This document shows, one piece after another, positions 37,757-46,284 of a stretch of 56,137 bases of DNA. Within the stretch, counting starts at the first letter, position 1, and each line of letters starts with the position of its first letter. The notes below the pieces were generated by a model. It searched no databases and was not told the DNA's origin. It saw only the letters and a list, made by a program, of their open reading frames with translations. The stretch covers positions 1 to 56,137 of the forward strand of contig JAFDZV010000016.1 of assembly GCA_018266795.1 (NCBI GenBank). Reading direction: 5' to 3'. Made by a program: the position numbers and the translations under genes. The DNA is from Bacteroidota bacterium (GTDB taxonomy: Bacteria; Bacteroidota; Ignavibacteria; OLB7).

Positions 37757-39148
37757 CTACCGAATCGCAGATGCGGGAAATCGCAGAGGTAATTCCAGCG
37801 TGAAGCAGGCTCCCCCGGTCTCCACGTTTCGCGCGCGCACGCTTCCGCCATGCAGTTCCGCAACGCGCTTCACGATGGCGAGCCCAAGCCCGTATCCTTC
37901 GCCACGAGCCCTCGATTCATCCGCGCGATGAAATCGCTCGAAGATGTAGGGAAGGCTTGTCGCACCGATGCCGGGCCCATTGTCCGTGATGGTAATGCGG
38001 GCAACGGCGCCTACATTCTCCAGCACGATCGACACCTTCCCTCCATCATTGGAATACTTGATGGCATTGTCGATCAGGTTGATCAACGCACGCTCCAATT
38101 TCTCCTCGTCCCCTTCCGCCTCGAAAGCTTCTGCGATATGCGGCGCAAGCTCTATCCCACGGTTCTGAGCCAGCACCTGCATACGATTGACCGCGCGCAT
38201 CACGATCTCATCGAGGCGGACAACCGCAGTGTTCAACGGACGATGGGGGCTGTCCAGGCGAACCAGCAACAGGAGCGACTGCGTCAGCAACGCCATGCGG
38301 TCCACCTCGCCGAGCGCGATGCCGATACTCTCCTTCACCTCGGCGATGTCGTTGCTTCGCTCGCCGAACTCCAGTTCCGTCTTGATGATCGTCAGCGGCG
38401 TACGGATCTCGTGCGATGCATCGGCGATGAACTGCCGCTGCTGCTGGAATGCCGAACCGATCCGCTCGATCATGGCGTTCAGGGTCTCGGCGAGATGGCG
38501 GACTTCATCCCGGGTTTTCGGTACCGCGATGCGCTGGTCCAGGTTCGCCGCGCTGATTCGATTCGCCGATGCCACCATCGAGGAGACCGGGCGGAAGCCG
38601 GCGCGGGTGATAACGAACGCGGCGATTGCTCCCGCAATCAGAGCGAGGGGGATCACGGTGAGGAAGATCAGCTTCAGGCGCTCTGCATCCTCGCGCACTT
38701 CATCGAGCGGCGCGGCGATGCGCATGATCATGCCGTGATTGTTCTCTACATCGACCGGACCGGTGCGCACTCGATATTCTCTATCGCCGATACGAGCGTT
38801 CACCGTGCGGGCCTGGTCCGGAGCCAGCCGCCCGCCGGCAACGGGAACGGCCGCAAGGAGCGAATCCGGGAGAAGCATCCGCCCGGCGGTGTCCATGATC
38901 TGCAGCCGAATGCCGTGCAGGCCGCTGGTGGAGAGGGTGCTGATATCCTGAACGGAAGGGAACTCCCTGTTCCGCATCTCCTCCTCGATCTCCGTGGAGA
39001 CCTTGTCCGCATGGCTCTCCAGACGGGCATCGATCTTCTCGATGGCAGACTGCTCCGTGCTGTGATAGATAATGAAGGCAAACCCTATCAGCATCACTCC
39101 GAAGACGAGCGTGTACGCAAGAACGATCCTGGTGGTAATGGTAAACAC
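37757..39148 (-). CDS. Membrane sensor histidine kinase
   Basis: A 463-residue kinase partner of the response regulator that ends directly before it. It has two transmembrane helices (about 9-29 and 165-187) around a periplasmic sensor of about 135 residues. A HAMP segment with ANLDQRIAVPKTRDEV follows. The H-box is FIADASHEIRTPL, the N-box INLIDNAIKYS, and the ATP-lid motifs are DNGPGIG, IFERFHRAD and GYGLGLAIVKR. The start is GTG at 39148, immediately after the regulator stop. The layout resembles CusS/CzcS and other efflux-linked kinases, but the ligand is not evident. Confidence 0.93.
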   Translation of the reverse strand: MFTITTRIVLAYTLVFGVMLIGFAFIIYHSTEQSAIEKIDARLESHADKVSTEIEEEMRNREFPSVQDISTLSTSGLHGIRLQIMDTAGRMLLPDSLLAAVPVAGGRLAPDQARTVNARIGDREYRVRTGPVDVENNHGMIMRIAAPLDEVREDAERLKLIFLTVIPLALIAGAIAAFVITRAGFRPVSSMVASANRISAANLDQRIAVPKTRDEVRHLAETLNAMIERIGSAFQQQRQFIADASHEIRTPLTIIKTELEFGERSNDIAEVKESIGIALGEVDRMALLTQSLLLLVRLDSPHRPLNTAVVRLDEIVMRAVNRMQVLAQNRGIELAPHIAEAFEAEGDEEKLERALINLIDNAIKYSNDGGKVSIVLENVGAVARITITDNGPGIGATSLPYIFERFHRADESRARGEGYGLGLAIVKRVAELHGGSVRARNVETGGACFTLELPLRFPASAIR

Positions 39149-39826
39149 TCAGGGCCTCGCGTCGGAAAAAATGTATCCCGCGCCACGCACCGTATGAATG
39201 AGCGGCTGCTCGAATCCACGATCGATCTTCTGCCGCAGGAACTTCACAAACGACTCGATGACATTGCTCCGCTGCTCGTAATCCATTCCCCAGAGATGCT
39301 GTGAAATCACCTCTCGAGAGAGCACGGTATTGGGCCGGGTAAGGAACAATTCCAGAAGTGCAAACTCCTTCGCCGTCAGCGAGATCTCCTTCCCGTCGCG
39401 AAATGCCCTGTGGGAGTTCATATCGAGCCGCAGCCCGTATTTCTCGATCACCGACGAACGGACCGTTGTTCCCCGCCGTGCCAGCGATCGTATCCGGGCC
39501 AGCAGCTCGGGAAAATGAAACGGCTTCGCGAGATAGTCATCGGCACCTGAATCGAGCCCGCGCACCTTGGCGTCGACATCGTCCAGGGCAGTGAGCATCA
39601 GGATGGGAGTGTCAACATTGCTCCGCCTGAGTTCGATACAGGTGGTCCAGCCATCCTGCTTCGGCAGCATCACGTCGAGGATGATGACGTCGTACTGGTT
39701 GACGAATGCGAGATCCTCGCCGGTGACGCCGTCGGAAGCGATATCGAACGTGTAGCCGGCGGCCTTCAGGTGCTTCCCGATCGCAGCCGCCACCTTTACA
39801 TCATCTTCGATCAGGAGTATTCTCAT
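39149..39826 (-). CDS. OmpR-family response regulator
   Basis: A 225-residue transcription factor. The receiver domain has the acidic pair Glu7/Asp8/Asp9, phosphoacceptor Asp51 in VIILDVMLPKQDG, a Thr in MLTALDD and Lys in DYLAKPFHF. The winged-helix effector domain covers about residues 125-222, with LTAKEFALLELFLTRPNTVLSR and HTVRGAGYIF. It is first in the operon with the kinase, PepSY protein and efflux genes and probably activates them. The start ATG at 39826 follows a gap of about 590 nt. Confidence 0.93.
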   Translation of the reverse strand: MRILLIEDDVKVAAAIGKHLKAAGYTFDIASDGVTGEDLAFVNQYDVIILDVMLPKQDGWTTCIELRRSNVDTPILMLTALDDVDAKVRGLDSGADDYLAKPFHFPELLARIRSLARRGTTVRSSVIEKYGLRLDMNSHRAFRDGKEISLTAKEFALLELFLTRPNTVLSREVISQHLWGMDYEQRSNVIESFVKFLRQKIDRGFEQPLIHTVRGAGYIFSDARP

Positions 39827-40418
39827 GACCAGAATCTAAAGGTTCCTGACAAAAGGGTCTCGAACGTCGTCAACGACCGTTGACGACCATGGGCCTGGTT
39901 CTTCGGACGCTCGCCTTCGGCTCGCCGAGAGTTCCTGGTTCGTTGCGGGAAGACGCCGAGCGGATGAGGGCAACGGCCTGTCGTGTCGGGAACTCTAAAC
40001 CGGACGTTGTCCAATCGCTGAGAGCGAATGGCGACGACCAGTGGAAGACAACACGGGCCTGGAAGTTTGTGACGTCGGCATCGGCTCCGCTCATCAGGGA
40101 ACTCTCTGCGGCCAACACGTGGCTCACCGTGTGAGCTCCGGCAGACATCGGCAGGCCGGTGGGTCTCCGGAGGAGGCACCAATCGGTAGAAGGTCTGTCG
40201 CAAGCGTTCTGAAGCTCCATTTGGAGCGTCCCGGTCATCACGATCGGGGGGACGGTCCGCTCCCGGCGGAACTTGACGATTCGCGGCACGGACCGGAAGC
40301 AACCGATGGGCGCCCCCTCCCGGGAGCCGATCAACGACGGCGTGCCATGCCATCACCACGGCATCGTGGCCATACCTGATTGGACAACGTCGAGCTAAAC
40401 AGACGTGAAGGGAGCATG
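39827..40418. other. Intergenic stretch upstream of the response regulator
   Basis: A 592-nt gap. A minus-strand frame of 154 codons (39870-40334) is open but has no recognisable domain, no clear ribosome site and a composition like a non-coding frame; I do not call it. The promoter of the two-component operon should lie near its left end, but no convincing box was found. Confidence 0.35.
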
Positions 40419-41462
40419 CTACCGTGCGTAGTCCAACACCATGAACGATCCGCTTACGATCTTCGGCCGGGGATGGGGCTCCGTGGTGCCGGAGGCAGGT
40501 TCGAACCGTGCCGTGGGAAGATAGAGATGGTGCGTAACCGGGTCGAGCGCCATCGTGCGTGCGCCTCGCTCGGTTGCGACATTGTCGATCACGGTAAAGC
40601 GGTCGGCGGAATCCTCGTGAACTACCGTGAGAGTCCCGTCGCCATTGGACGCGAAGGCGAAGCCCGTGGCGGGATCGAAGGCAGTGGCATCGACACCGGC
40701 TCCGATCGGAAGTGACGCGACGATGCTCCCGTCGTCCGCATTCATCACCACCATCAGTTTGTTGTGGCAGCCTGCGAACAGGCGCCGATGCGCGGGGTCG
40801 ATAGCGAGCCCGGTTGGCTCCTCTCCCGTTCCGAGTTTCCAGTAGCGGCGCACCTTCAATGCCTTCACATCGATCTCTCCGATCTCGCTGCGATCCTCCA
40901 CATTGAAGTAGACGTGGCCCGCGCCGTCGGAGACGGCAAACTCCGGTGCTCCCTCCAGGGGTATCGTGCCGGCAACATCTCCCGTTGCTGCAGTGATCAC
41001 CGTAACATCCGTGCTCTTGCCATTGAACACGAAGACATCTCCCGATGCTCCATCGTACAGAATCGCATCCGGCTTCCCGCCGGTCTTCACCTCCTTGAGC
41101 ACCTTCAGAGTCTGAAGATCGAAGATCGAGCAACTGTTGCTCCGGCCGTTGCTGGTAAAGCCCCGCCCCAGCGCCGGAGCCAGCGCCACGCCGTGGATCC
41201 CCGCCGTGTTGGCAACAGTCCCCACCACCGAATCGTTCGCGGTGCTGAGGACCTCCACGTGATCGCCGTGACTCAGATACAGACGCTTCGCAATCGGGTC
41301 AACGGTCGCATAGTCCCACCCTCCCTCTCCGCCAATCGTGACGGTGTTCACCCGGCGATATCCCGATCCCGGCTGAGCGAACAGCAGAAAGGGAACGTTG
41401 ATGAGGATGCAGATCATGGCAAGCAACCTGAGGGTTGCGAAACTGGCAACTCTACTCCGCAC
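40419..41462 (-). CDS. Exported YncE-like beta-propeller protein
   Basis: A 347-residue protein made of repeated propeller blades. Typical pieces are ATVDPIAKRLYLSHGDHVEV, GIHGVALAPALGRGFTSNG, PTGLAIDPAHRRLFAGC and ARTMALDPVTHHLYLPTARF, matching the YVTN/YncE family. Such proteins are periplasmic or secreted and of varied or unknown role. The start is uncertain. GTG at 41462 gives a normal signal peptide with Arg residues before MICILINVPFLLFA; ATG at 41417 would drop them. Longer in-frame extensions upstream run into REP-like repeats and look non-coding. Confidence 0.78.
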   Translation of the reverse strand: MRSRVASFATLRLLAMICILINVPFLLFAQPGSGYRRVNTVTIGGEGGWDYATVDPIAKRLYLSHGDHVEVLSTANDSVVGTVANTAGIHGVALAPALGRGFTSNGRSNSCSIFDLQTLKVLKEVKTGGKPDAILYDGASGDVFVFNGKSTDVTVITAATGDVAGTIPLEGAPEFAVSDGAGHVYFNVEDRSEIGEIDVKALKVRRYWKLGTGEEPTGLAIDPAHRRLFAGCHNKLMVVMNADDGSIVASLPIGAGVDATAFDPATGFAFASNGDGTLTVVHEDSADRFTVIDNVATERGARTMALDPVTHHLYLPTARFEPASGTTEPHPRPKIVSGSFMVLDYAR

Positions 41463-41582
41463 GGAATCACCTATTGGGGTTATGTGTCTGAAACGCTTCT
41501 CGTGGAGCGGCAAGGTACAAGGCGAAGATGGAGGCAGGATGAAAATGGAATCCGGTGATGGACGGCACACGATCGGGCCCTG

Positions 41583-41770
41583 TAGCGATGCTACAGACAG
41601 GGCGATCTGTTGATGCGTGATGGCGCTGTTGGCTACGTACGGCGCCGCGGCCCATCCTATCTGTAGCGCAGTGCGTACACCCTCTCCCAGGTTCGTCGCG
41701 GAGAAAACTCCGCGACAACGGATAGTGGAGATACGGGTTGGTCGCGGAGCGAACTCCGCGACAACAAACT
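41583..41770. repeat. REP/BIME-like module upstream of the propeller gene
   Basis: Part 3 of the module comes first: GATGCTACAGACAGGGCG (about 41587-41604) is answered by CATCCTATCTGTAGCGCA. Two copies of part 2 then follow, GTCGCGGAGAAAACTCCGCG (from about 41694) and GTCGCGGAGCGAACTCCGCG (from about 41742). This is about 10 kb from the RAYT gene, showing that the family is dispersed. Confidence 0.8.
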
Positions 41771-41851
41771 CGCGACGACGAACGGTGGAAGACCGCACAT
41801 TGCAATTCTCACCGGCCGCAACAACGGGCGGTGCAATCCTGTTCGGGCAAC

Positions 41852-41892
41852 AAAAAATCCCCGGCCTGGAATGAAATCCGGACCGGGGAATA
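41852..41892 (-). terminator. Rho-independent terminator
   Basis: On the minus strand a CCCCGG/CCGGGG stem (plus extra A-T pairs) is followed by ATTTTTTG. It lies about 40 nt beyond the stop of the minus-strand gene at 41930. This is the most canonical intrinsic terminator in the window. Confidence 0.8.
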
Positions 41893-41929
41893 GGAACGTG
41901 TCGCCCGCAGTACCAGTATCGCTCTCCCG

Positions 41930-42571
41930 CTACTTCTTCTCCCGCAACGACACATTATCGACATTCACCCAGGAGACGGTGTTCGGCGTATCGTTGTCAC
42001 GCGTATCGTTCTCCGCGTTGACTGCAAACGCCGCATAGTCCGCATCGGCCGTCCACTCCCCAACGTTGAATTGCTTCCAGGCCGTCTCACCGGTTGTGAG
42101 GGTTCCGATCACGGCCACATTCCCGGGGCTGGGATGCCAGTGCAGGTTTTCCGTGGCTGGCGCAGTGTTGTATGCCACGAAGCGCACGCGGGCCTGCCGG
42201 GTATAGTTTGCCGGATTGTCGTCCATGAATCGAGCCTGCGCCGTGAGAACGTATCTGTGCCCCTTGCGGATCGGCGTGGCAAGAGTTTGATAGGCACATT
42301 CACCCAGATCGTAATTCCCCCACATCTGCAGATATCCCAGGCGGCCGTCGCAACCGGCGCCTGCACCGATCTGCGGCGAGCCGTAGGCAGCCTTCCAGGG
42401 CGCCGCCTCATTTCCGGTAACGATATTTCCTCCCTGGCTCAGTGTGGTTGTGAACGCACCGTTCGTGATCAGCTCATCGCCAAGCTGGCCGGGCGGTGTA
42501 ACGGGATTATCCCGGCATCCAACCACAATGGCTGCAAGCACGGCAATGAACAGCACCAGATTCCGTTGCAT
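41930..42571 (-). CDS. Lipoprotein with a possible carbohydrate-binding fold
   Basis: A 213-residue lipoprotein. The start at 42571 follows GAGGAG and gives LVLFIAVLAAIVVGC, with a lipobox VVGC. The mature part opens ELITNGAFTTT and closes WVNVDNVSLRE. This arrangement (N-G-x-F near the start, DNVSL at the end, with KGHRYVLTAQARF in between) is common in jelly-roll carbohydrate-binding modules of the CBM4/9/22 type. The sugar is unknown and there is no catalytic domain. A good intrinsic terminator follows. Confidence 0.7.
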   Translation of the reverse strand: MQRNLVLFIAVLAAIVVGCRDNPVTPPGQLGDELITNGAFTTTLSQGGNIVTGNEAAPWKAAYGSPQIGAGAGCDGRLGYLQMWGNYDLGECAYQTLATPIRKGHRYVLTAQARFMDDNPANYTRQARVRFVAYNTAPATENLHWHPSPGNVAVIGTLTTGETAWKQFNVGEWTADADYAAFAVNAENDTRDNDTPNTVSWVNVDNVSLREKK

Positions 42572-42792
42572 GAGAACTCCTCCGCATTTGGTTACGTGAA
42601 ACACCAACACCGGAGAGCTGTGTTTACATGATCAACACCGTGCGGCGAAAAGGTTGCAGGTCTACGAAGAAAAAATTACCGGCAGGCGTGCGAAGCCGGC
42701 TGGTAACGCCGGCTCCAGAGCACTATCACGACTTCATTCAATTTCATTCAATCGATTCCGCAGCCGCCCCGAACGCACGGGGAATCGCGCCG

Positions 42793-42955
42793 GTACACCA
42801 TGATGTACTCCCGCGCGGCCACGCATGCGGCTAACTTGCTTTCACTCCCCTCCAATCCTCCCCGGAACAACAGTGCTCACACATGCACGGCACCGCCATT
42901 ATCCCATTCCGGTGCGCGGATTGGCTCACATCAACTCACATCCAGAGGTGGAATC
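42793..42955 (+). promoter_or_regulatory. Conserved promoter and structured leader, copy C
   Basis: GTACACCATGATGTAC lies at 42793-42808 and TAACTTGC at 42832-42839, 23 nt apart, exactly as in copy A. The ATG at 42956 again lies 116 nt past the box. The leader sequence differs from A and B, yet outer arms CCAATCC and GGATTGG stand where A and B have CCAACC and GGTTGG. Both partners changed together, which supports an RNA stem. An inner GCACCG/CGGTGC hairpin is also possible. Confidence 0.6.
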
Positions 42956-43390
42956 ATGAACATTCGATGTACGCTTGCTGCGGGCATCGCGACACTCGTC
43001 GTGGCCGTTGCAGCACTGTTCGCTGCACCCGCGGCGGCACACGCACAGGCGGTTGACTGCAGCCGCTGCGATCACTTCACCTTCAGCGTGGCGGCCGATG
43101 TGGCCTGCCCAATCTCCATCTGCTACTCGCTTGTTGCCGGCGAGCCGGACCTTTGCCGCAGCGTCGATCCGGGGCACAGCGTCTCCATTCCATGCTCGGC
43201 CACCCGCGTCTGGGTACTGACCTGCTCGGGACCGCATTACATCGTCCCGGCGGATGCCGCCTCACTCTGCAGCGGAATCCTGAAGTTCGCATCTACCTGC
43301 TGCGGCCGGATCTGCAACGCGCCGAGCATCGATCTCTGCACGCATCTGGAGGTACAGGCGGCCCCCTGCCTCAGCATCGGCTGTCCCTGA
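42956..43390 (+). CDS. Secreted 14-cysteine protein, paralogue 3
   Basis: A 144-residue exported protein, more distant paralogue of the pair near 29-30 kb. The signal peptide (LVVAVAALFAAPAAAHAQ) is followed by a mature chain that opens VDCSRCDHFTFSV. It holds the same 14 cysteines, for example KFASTCCGRIC and PCLSIGCP. The two closely spaced CxxC and CC positions and the C-terminal PC and GCP are unchanged. It lies 13 kb from the others but has the same promoter layout, so the family is likely coregulated rather than just tandem. Function unknown. Confidence 0.8.
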   Translation: MNIRCTLAAGIATLVVAVAALFAAPAAAHAQAVDCSRCDHFTFSVAADVACPISICYSLVAGEPDLCRSVDPGHSVSIPCSATRVWVLTCSGPHYIVPADAASLCSGILKFASTCCGRICNAPSIDLCTHLEVQAAPCLSIGCP

Positions 43391-43693
43391 CCGCGGGCGC
43401 ACGACGTTCATGCCGTTGCCCCATAAATCGCTTGCTGTGCGGGCTCCATGCCACGCATCGGCATGCATTCCGGAGGAGGGCCGGGGGCGCGCGATCCCGG
43501 CCCTCGCTGCTGTTCCGCGATGCCGGCAGCAATCGGCCGGGAGACACCCAACGCCAGCCATCTCCTCTCCATGCATTCATTGCAGACGATCGCCTATCTT
43601 GCGCCCCGCATTTGCGATGCCGGCACCCCGAGGGCACGCTGCGGTGCCGATGGCGGGCCGGGCAGAGTTGCATTCATCTCCAGTGAAGACTTC

Positions 43694-44263
43694 ATGAACA
43701 CGGCAGAGCGCACAGAGGTTGGATGGACGATACGCAGGGCGTTGAGGGAGGAGGCCGCACCCCTCAGCGAGGTTGCCGCGCGCATTTTCCACGATACGTT
43801 TGCGAGTTCCAACAGTGCGGAGGATATGGAACTGTATCGTTCGCAGACGTTCACGCCGGCTGCGATGGCGGCGGAGATGGACGATGCGGATGCCGACCTG
43901 CTTGTAGCCGTATCCGGCGGTGCGATTGTTGCCTATGCACAACTCCATTCCGGCAGCACGTTGGAGATTGCAGGCCCCGGACCGTGGGCAGAGTTGAAAC
44001 GATTCTATGTGCTCGCCTCGATGCACGGGAGCGGACTTGCCCGGGAGCTGATGCGCGCCGTGGCGGAACGCGCGCTGGAGCGGGGCGCGGTGACGCTCTG
44101 GCTGGGCGTATGGGAGCACAACGATCGCGCCATCCGCTTCTACAACAAACTCGGTTTTCACGAGGTGGGGGAGCAACCGTTCATGCTGGGAAACGATCTG
44201 CAGCGAGATCTCATCATGGCTGCGCCGATATCCGGTCTGCAGGCGGCGTGCAGCGGCACGTAA
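43694..44263 (+). CDS. GNAT-family N-acetyltransferase
   Basis: A 189-residue acetyl-CoA-dependent acetyltransferase. The first strand and helix are WTIRRALREEAAPLSEVAAR. The acetyl-CoA loop lies in KRFYVLASMHGSGLARELMR, and the last motif is LGVWEHNDRAIRFYNKLGFH. The fold is complete. The substrate is unknown; similar proteins modify small amines or ribosomal and other N-termini. A possible promoter box TATCTTGC lies at 43595-43602, within the 303-nt gap after the cysteine-rich gene. Confidence 0.9.
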   Translation: MNTAERTEVGWTIRRALREEAAPLSEVAARIFHDTFASSNSAEDMELYRSQTFTPAAMAAEMDDADADLLVAVSGGAIVAYAQLHSGSTLEIAGPGPWAELKRFYVLASMHGSGLARELMRAVAERALERGAVTLWLGVWEHNDRAIRFYNKLGFHEVGEQPFMLGNDLQRDLIMAAPISGLQAACSGT

Positions 44264-44399
44264 CCTCATCCGATGTTCATGGCGGCGCGCAACACCGATT
44301 CCGTATGTTCGCCCGCAGTCCCGGGCATCGACTATCGCCGATGGCGGAGATCGCGCCTGCCCGGCGCTCCCGCGCGCCAATTCAACGAACCGCACACCG

Positions 44400-44765
44400 A
44401 TGAACACGATGGACCGCAAGGCTCTGAAACGTGAATACATGGAAACGCCCAAACCCATGGGCGTCTATCGCATACACAACACTGTGAACGGTAAGTCGCT
44501 GGTGGGAACCAGCGTGAATCTCACGGCAATGCTCAATCGCCACGAGGCGCAGTTGAAGATGGGCCTGCATGCGAACGCCGCACTGCAGAGCGACTGGAAC
44601 GTGATGGGGCGTGAGGCATTTCAGTTCGAAGTGCTGGACACGCTCACGCCGCCCGATCGCCAGGGCTACGATCCGGCGGACGATCTTCGTACGCTCGAGG
44701 AGTTGTGGCTCGAGAGACTGAAACCGTTCGATGAACGCGGCTACAACAAGCCTGCCCGGCCGTAG
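44400..44765 (+). CDS. GIY-YIG nuclease-like protein with altered motif
   Basis: A 121-residue protein with the small GIY-YIG fold. The first motif is GVYRIHNTVNGK and the second is SLVGTSVNLTAML, where YIG has become LVG. The downstream part, LNRHEAQLKMGLHANAALQ, then FEVLDTL and LEERLELWLERLKPFDERGYN-like sequence, agrees with a family of short GIY-YIG proteins. The metal-binding Glu is present in RTLEELWLERL. Whether it still cuts DNA is uncertain. It is followed by a hairpin at 44813. Confidence 0.78.
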   Translation: MNTMDRKALKREYMETPKPMGVYRIHNTVNGKSLVGTSVNLTAMLNRHEAQLKMGLHANAALQSDWNVMGREAFQFEVLDTLTPPDRQGYDPADDLRTLEELWLERLKPFDERGYNKPARP

Positions 44766-44812
44766 CCGAGCGTTCACCAGGCAGCCGGATTCCCCTCCCC
44801 TCCATCCATTCT

Positions 44813-44839
44813 GCCCGCACGCCGATTATTCGTGCGGGC
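44813..44839. terminator. Hairpin after the GIY-YIG-like gene
   Basis: Perfect 9-bp stem, GCCCGCACG with CGTGCGGGC, and a 9-nt loop, 47 nt past the stop. No strong T-run follows, but the stem is stable and well placed between two same-strand genes. Confidence 0.45.
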
Positions 44840-44883
44840 GTCGTTCAATCACAACGCATAACATCATCGGGAGGAACATCATC

Positions 44884-45294
44884 ATGTCCACACAGGGAGA
44901 AAATGTCGCGCAGCTTGCGCGGTCCGGCGCATTGAATCTGAGCGATGTACAGAGCATGTTTGGCACCGCCGCCGGCAACTTGGTTACGGTCACGGATTGG
45001 GACGCCTGCTACAGCCAGGCCACAGGACAGTTGAGTGCGTTCGCAACCGTTACGGTGAACAATTCCGGCAATGCAATCACCGGGGTTGGCCTGCTTGTAT
45101 ACTCGACAAACGGCGCGACTCTCTACACGGCACAGTACACCAGTGCGTTCAGCTCTCCAGCGATCAATACCTCCGTCGGCACAACGTTGTACCAGCCGTC
45201 AATGGGGAACACCGTGCTCTGCGTGGTCTATGGCTGGACCGAGCAGGGCAGTTACTATATGACGCGGACGATCACGATCGGAAGTTGCCAGTAG
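44884..45294 (+). CDS. Small protein of unknown function
   Basis: A 136-residue protein not recognised. The start at 44884 follows GGGAGGAAC. It has no signal peptide; the N-terminus (STQGENVAQLARSGALNLSD) looks helical and the rest is rich in Thr, Ser, Gly and Val in an alternating, beta-like pattern: LVTVTDWDACYSQATGQLSA, FATVTVNNSGNAITGVGLL, YYMTRTITIGSC. Three cysteines are widely spaced. It could be a cytoplasmic or contact-released beta-sandwich protein. No neighbours hint at its role. Confidence 0.6.
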   Translation: MSTQGENVAQLARSGALNLSDVQSMFGTAAGNLVTVTDWDACYSQATGQLSAFATVTVNNSGNAITGVGLLVYSTNGATLYTAQYTSAFSSPAINTSVGTTLYQPSMGNTVLCVVYGWTEQGSYYMTRTITIGSCQ

Positions 45295-45414
45295 CTCTCA
45301 GCGGGCATACACAACCGGTCCGCAAGAATGGAGATCGATGAGCGCCGGGATATACGGCGCTCATCGATCTCATCTTCAGGTACATGCACTCAACATCACG
45401 TCAACCTTCCTTTC

Positions 45415-45990
45415 ATGAACAGCGGAGCCGAGGGTGCGAGCATTTCGCCGGAGAACCATTCCCAATGGTTCATGCGAACGGAGCGTCCCGGATTCGGCAT
45501 CTGGAAGATGGATGGCTTCGAGTTGGCATCGGGGCTGTGGGCGGTGCGCGTGTAACGCGATTGATCGATTCGCGGACCCCCTCTTGCCGGGCATCAGGTT
45601 CGCCAACGCCCGGTGCGTGAGATGGCCTCGTGCGGACTTCAATACTGGCCGATAGTTCTTCTCACCACGGGGGAACACATCTGCTGCAGCGGACTACGTC
45701 CGTACAACGCCTCCGAGGGGATCCACGAGTTCGGTGTACACATTCGCGCCGGACACTGGGGGAAGGGATATCCCCTCGAGGGCGGGCAGGCGGTGCGGCA
45801 GCATGCGTTCACAACGCCGGGCGCCGGCGAGGTGACGGCCGGGCACAACACCGCGAACACCAAATCGCAGCGCATGCTCGCCGGGCAGGGATTTCGCTAC
45901 ACGCACCATGCGTTTCACGAGCCAGGCGGACAGTATCATCCCACTTATCCGATAAGCGCCTTGGAGTATCGTACCGAGACAGGTTGTTGA
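45415..45990 (+). pseudogene. Frameshifted GNAT acetyltransferase (RimJ/RimL type)
   Basis: Three pieces of one acetyltransferase lie in two frames. The first, ending GFGIWKMDGFELASGLWA, stops at a TAA near 45553. The next, ARVTRLIDSR, continues in another frame. The third returns to the first frame with VREMASCGLQYWPIVLLTTG, GVHIRAGHWGKGYPLEGGQA and RMLAGQGFRYTHHAF to 45990. Two opposite one-base changes, near 45535-45545 and 45575-45585, would restore one reading frame of about 190 codons. The acetyl-CoA loop reads AGHWGKGYP instead of a Q/R-x-x-G-x-G/A pattern with a following Ala. Confidence 0.75.
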
Positions 45991-46284
45991 ACGCCGCCGC
46001 CGGCCGGCGGAACGCTGCGAAGGCCGTTGAAGCGAAGCGCGCATGTTCGCACTCACGGGTCACCGCGTATACAATCGGCAAACGTGCATTACGAACCCGC
46101 AACGGATGTGATGGTTCCATTCCAAGTATCTATCTTGCGCGCCATCTCCCTCCCGATCCGTTCAGTTACCGGGCCGTGCCGATGCCGACATTCACGCTCG
46201 CGCACAACCGTACCGATGCGGCATGCGGGCACCTGCCCCGCACCGCGCAGCTCTCATCATTTATTATTCGGAAGGACCATCACC

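Noticed and set aside
39870-40334. A 154-codon minus-strand frame upstream of the response regulator.
   Set aside because: No recognisable domain, no clear ribosome site, and residue composition like a non-coding frame.
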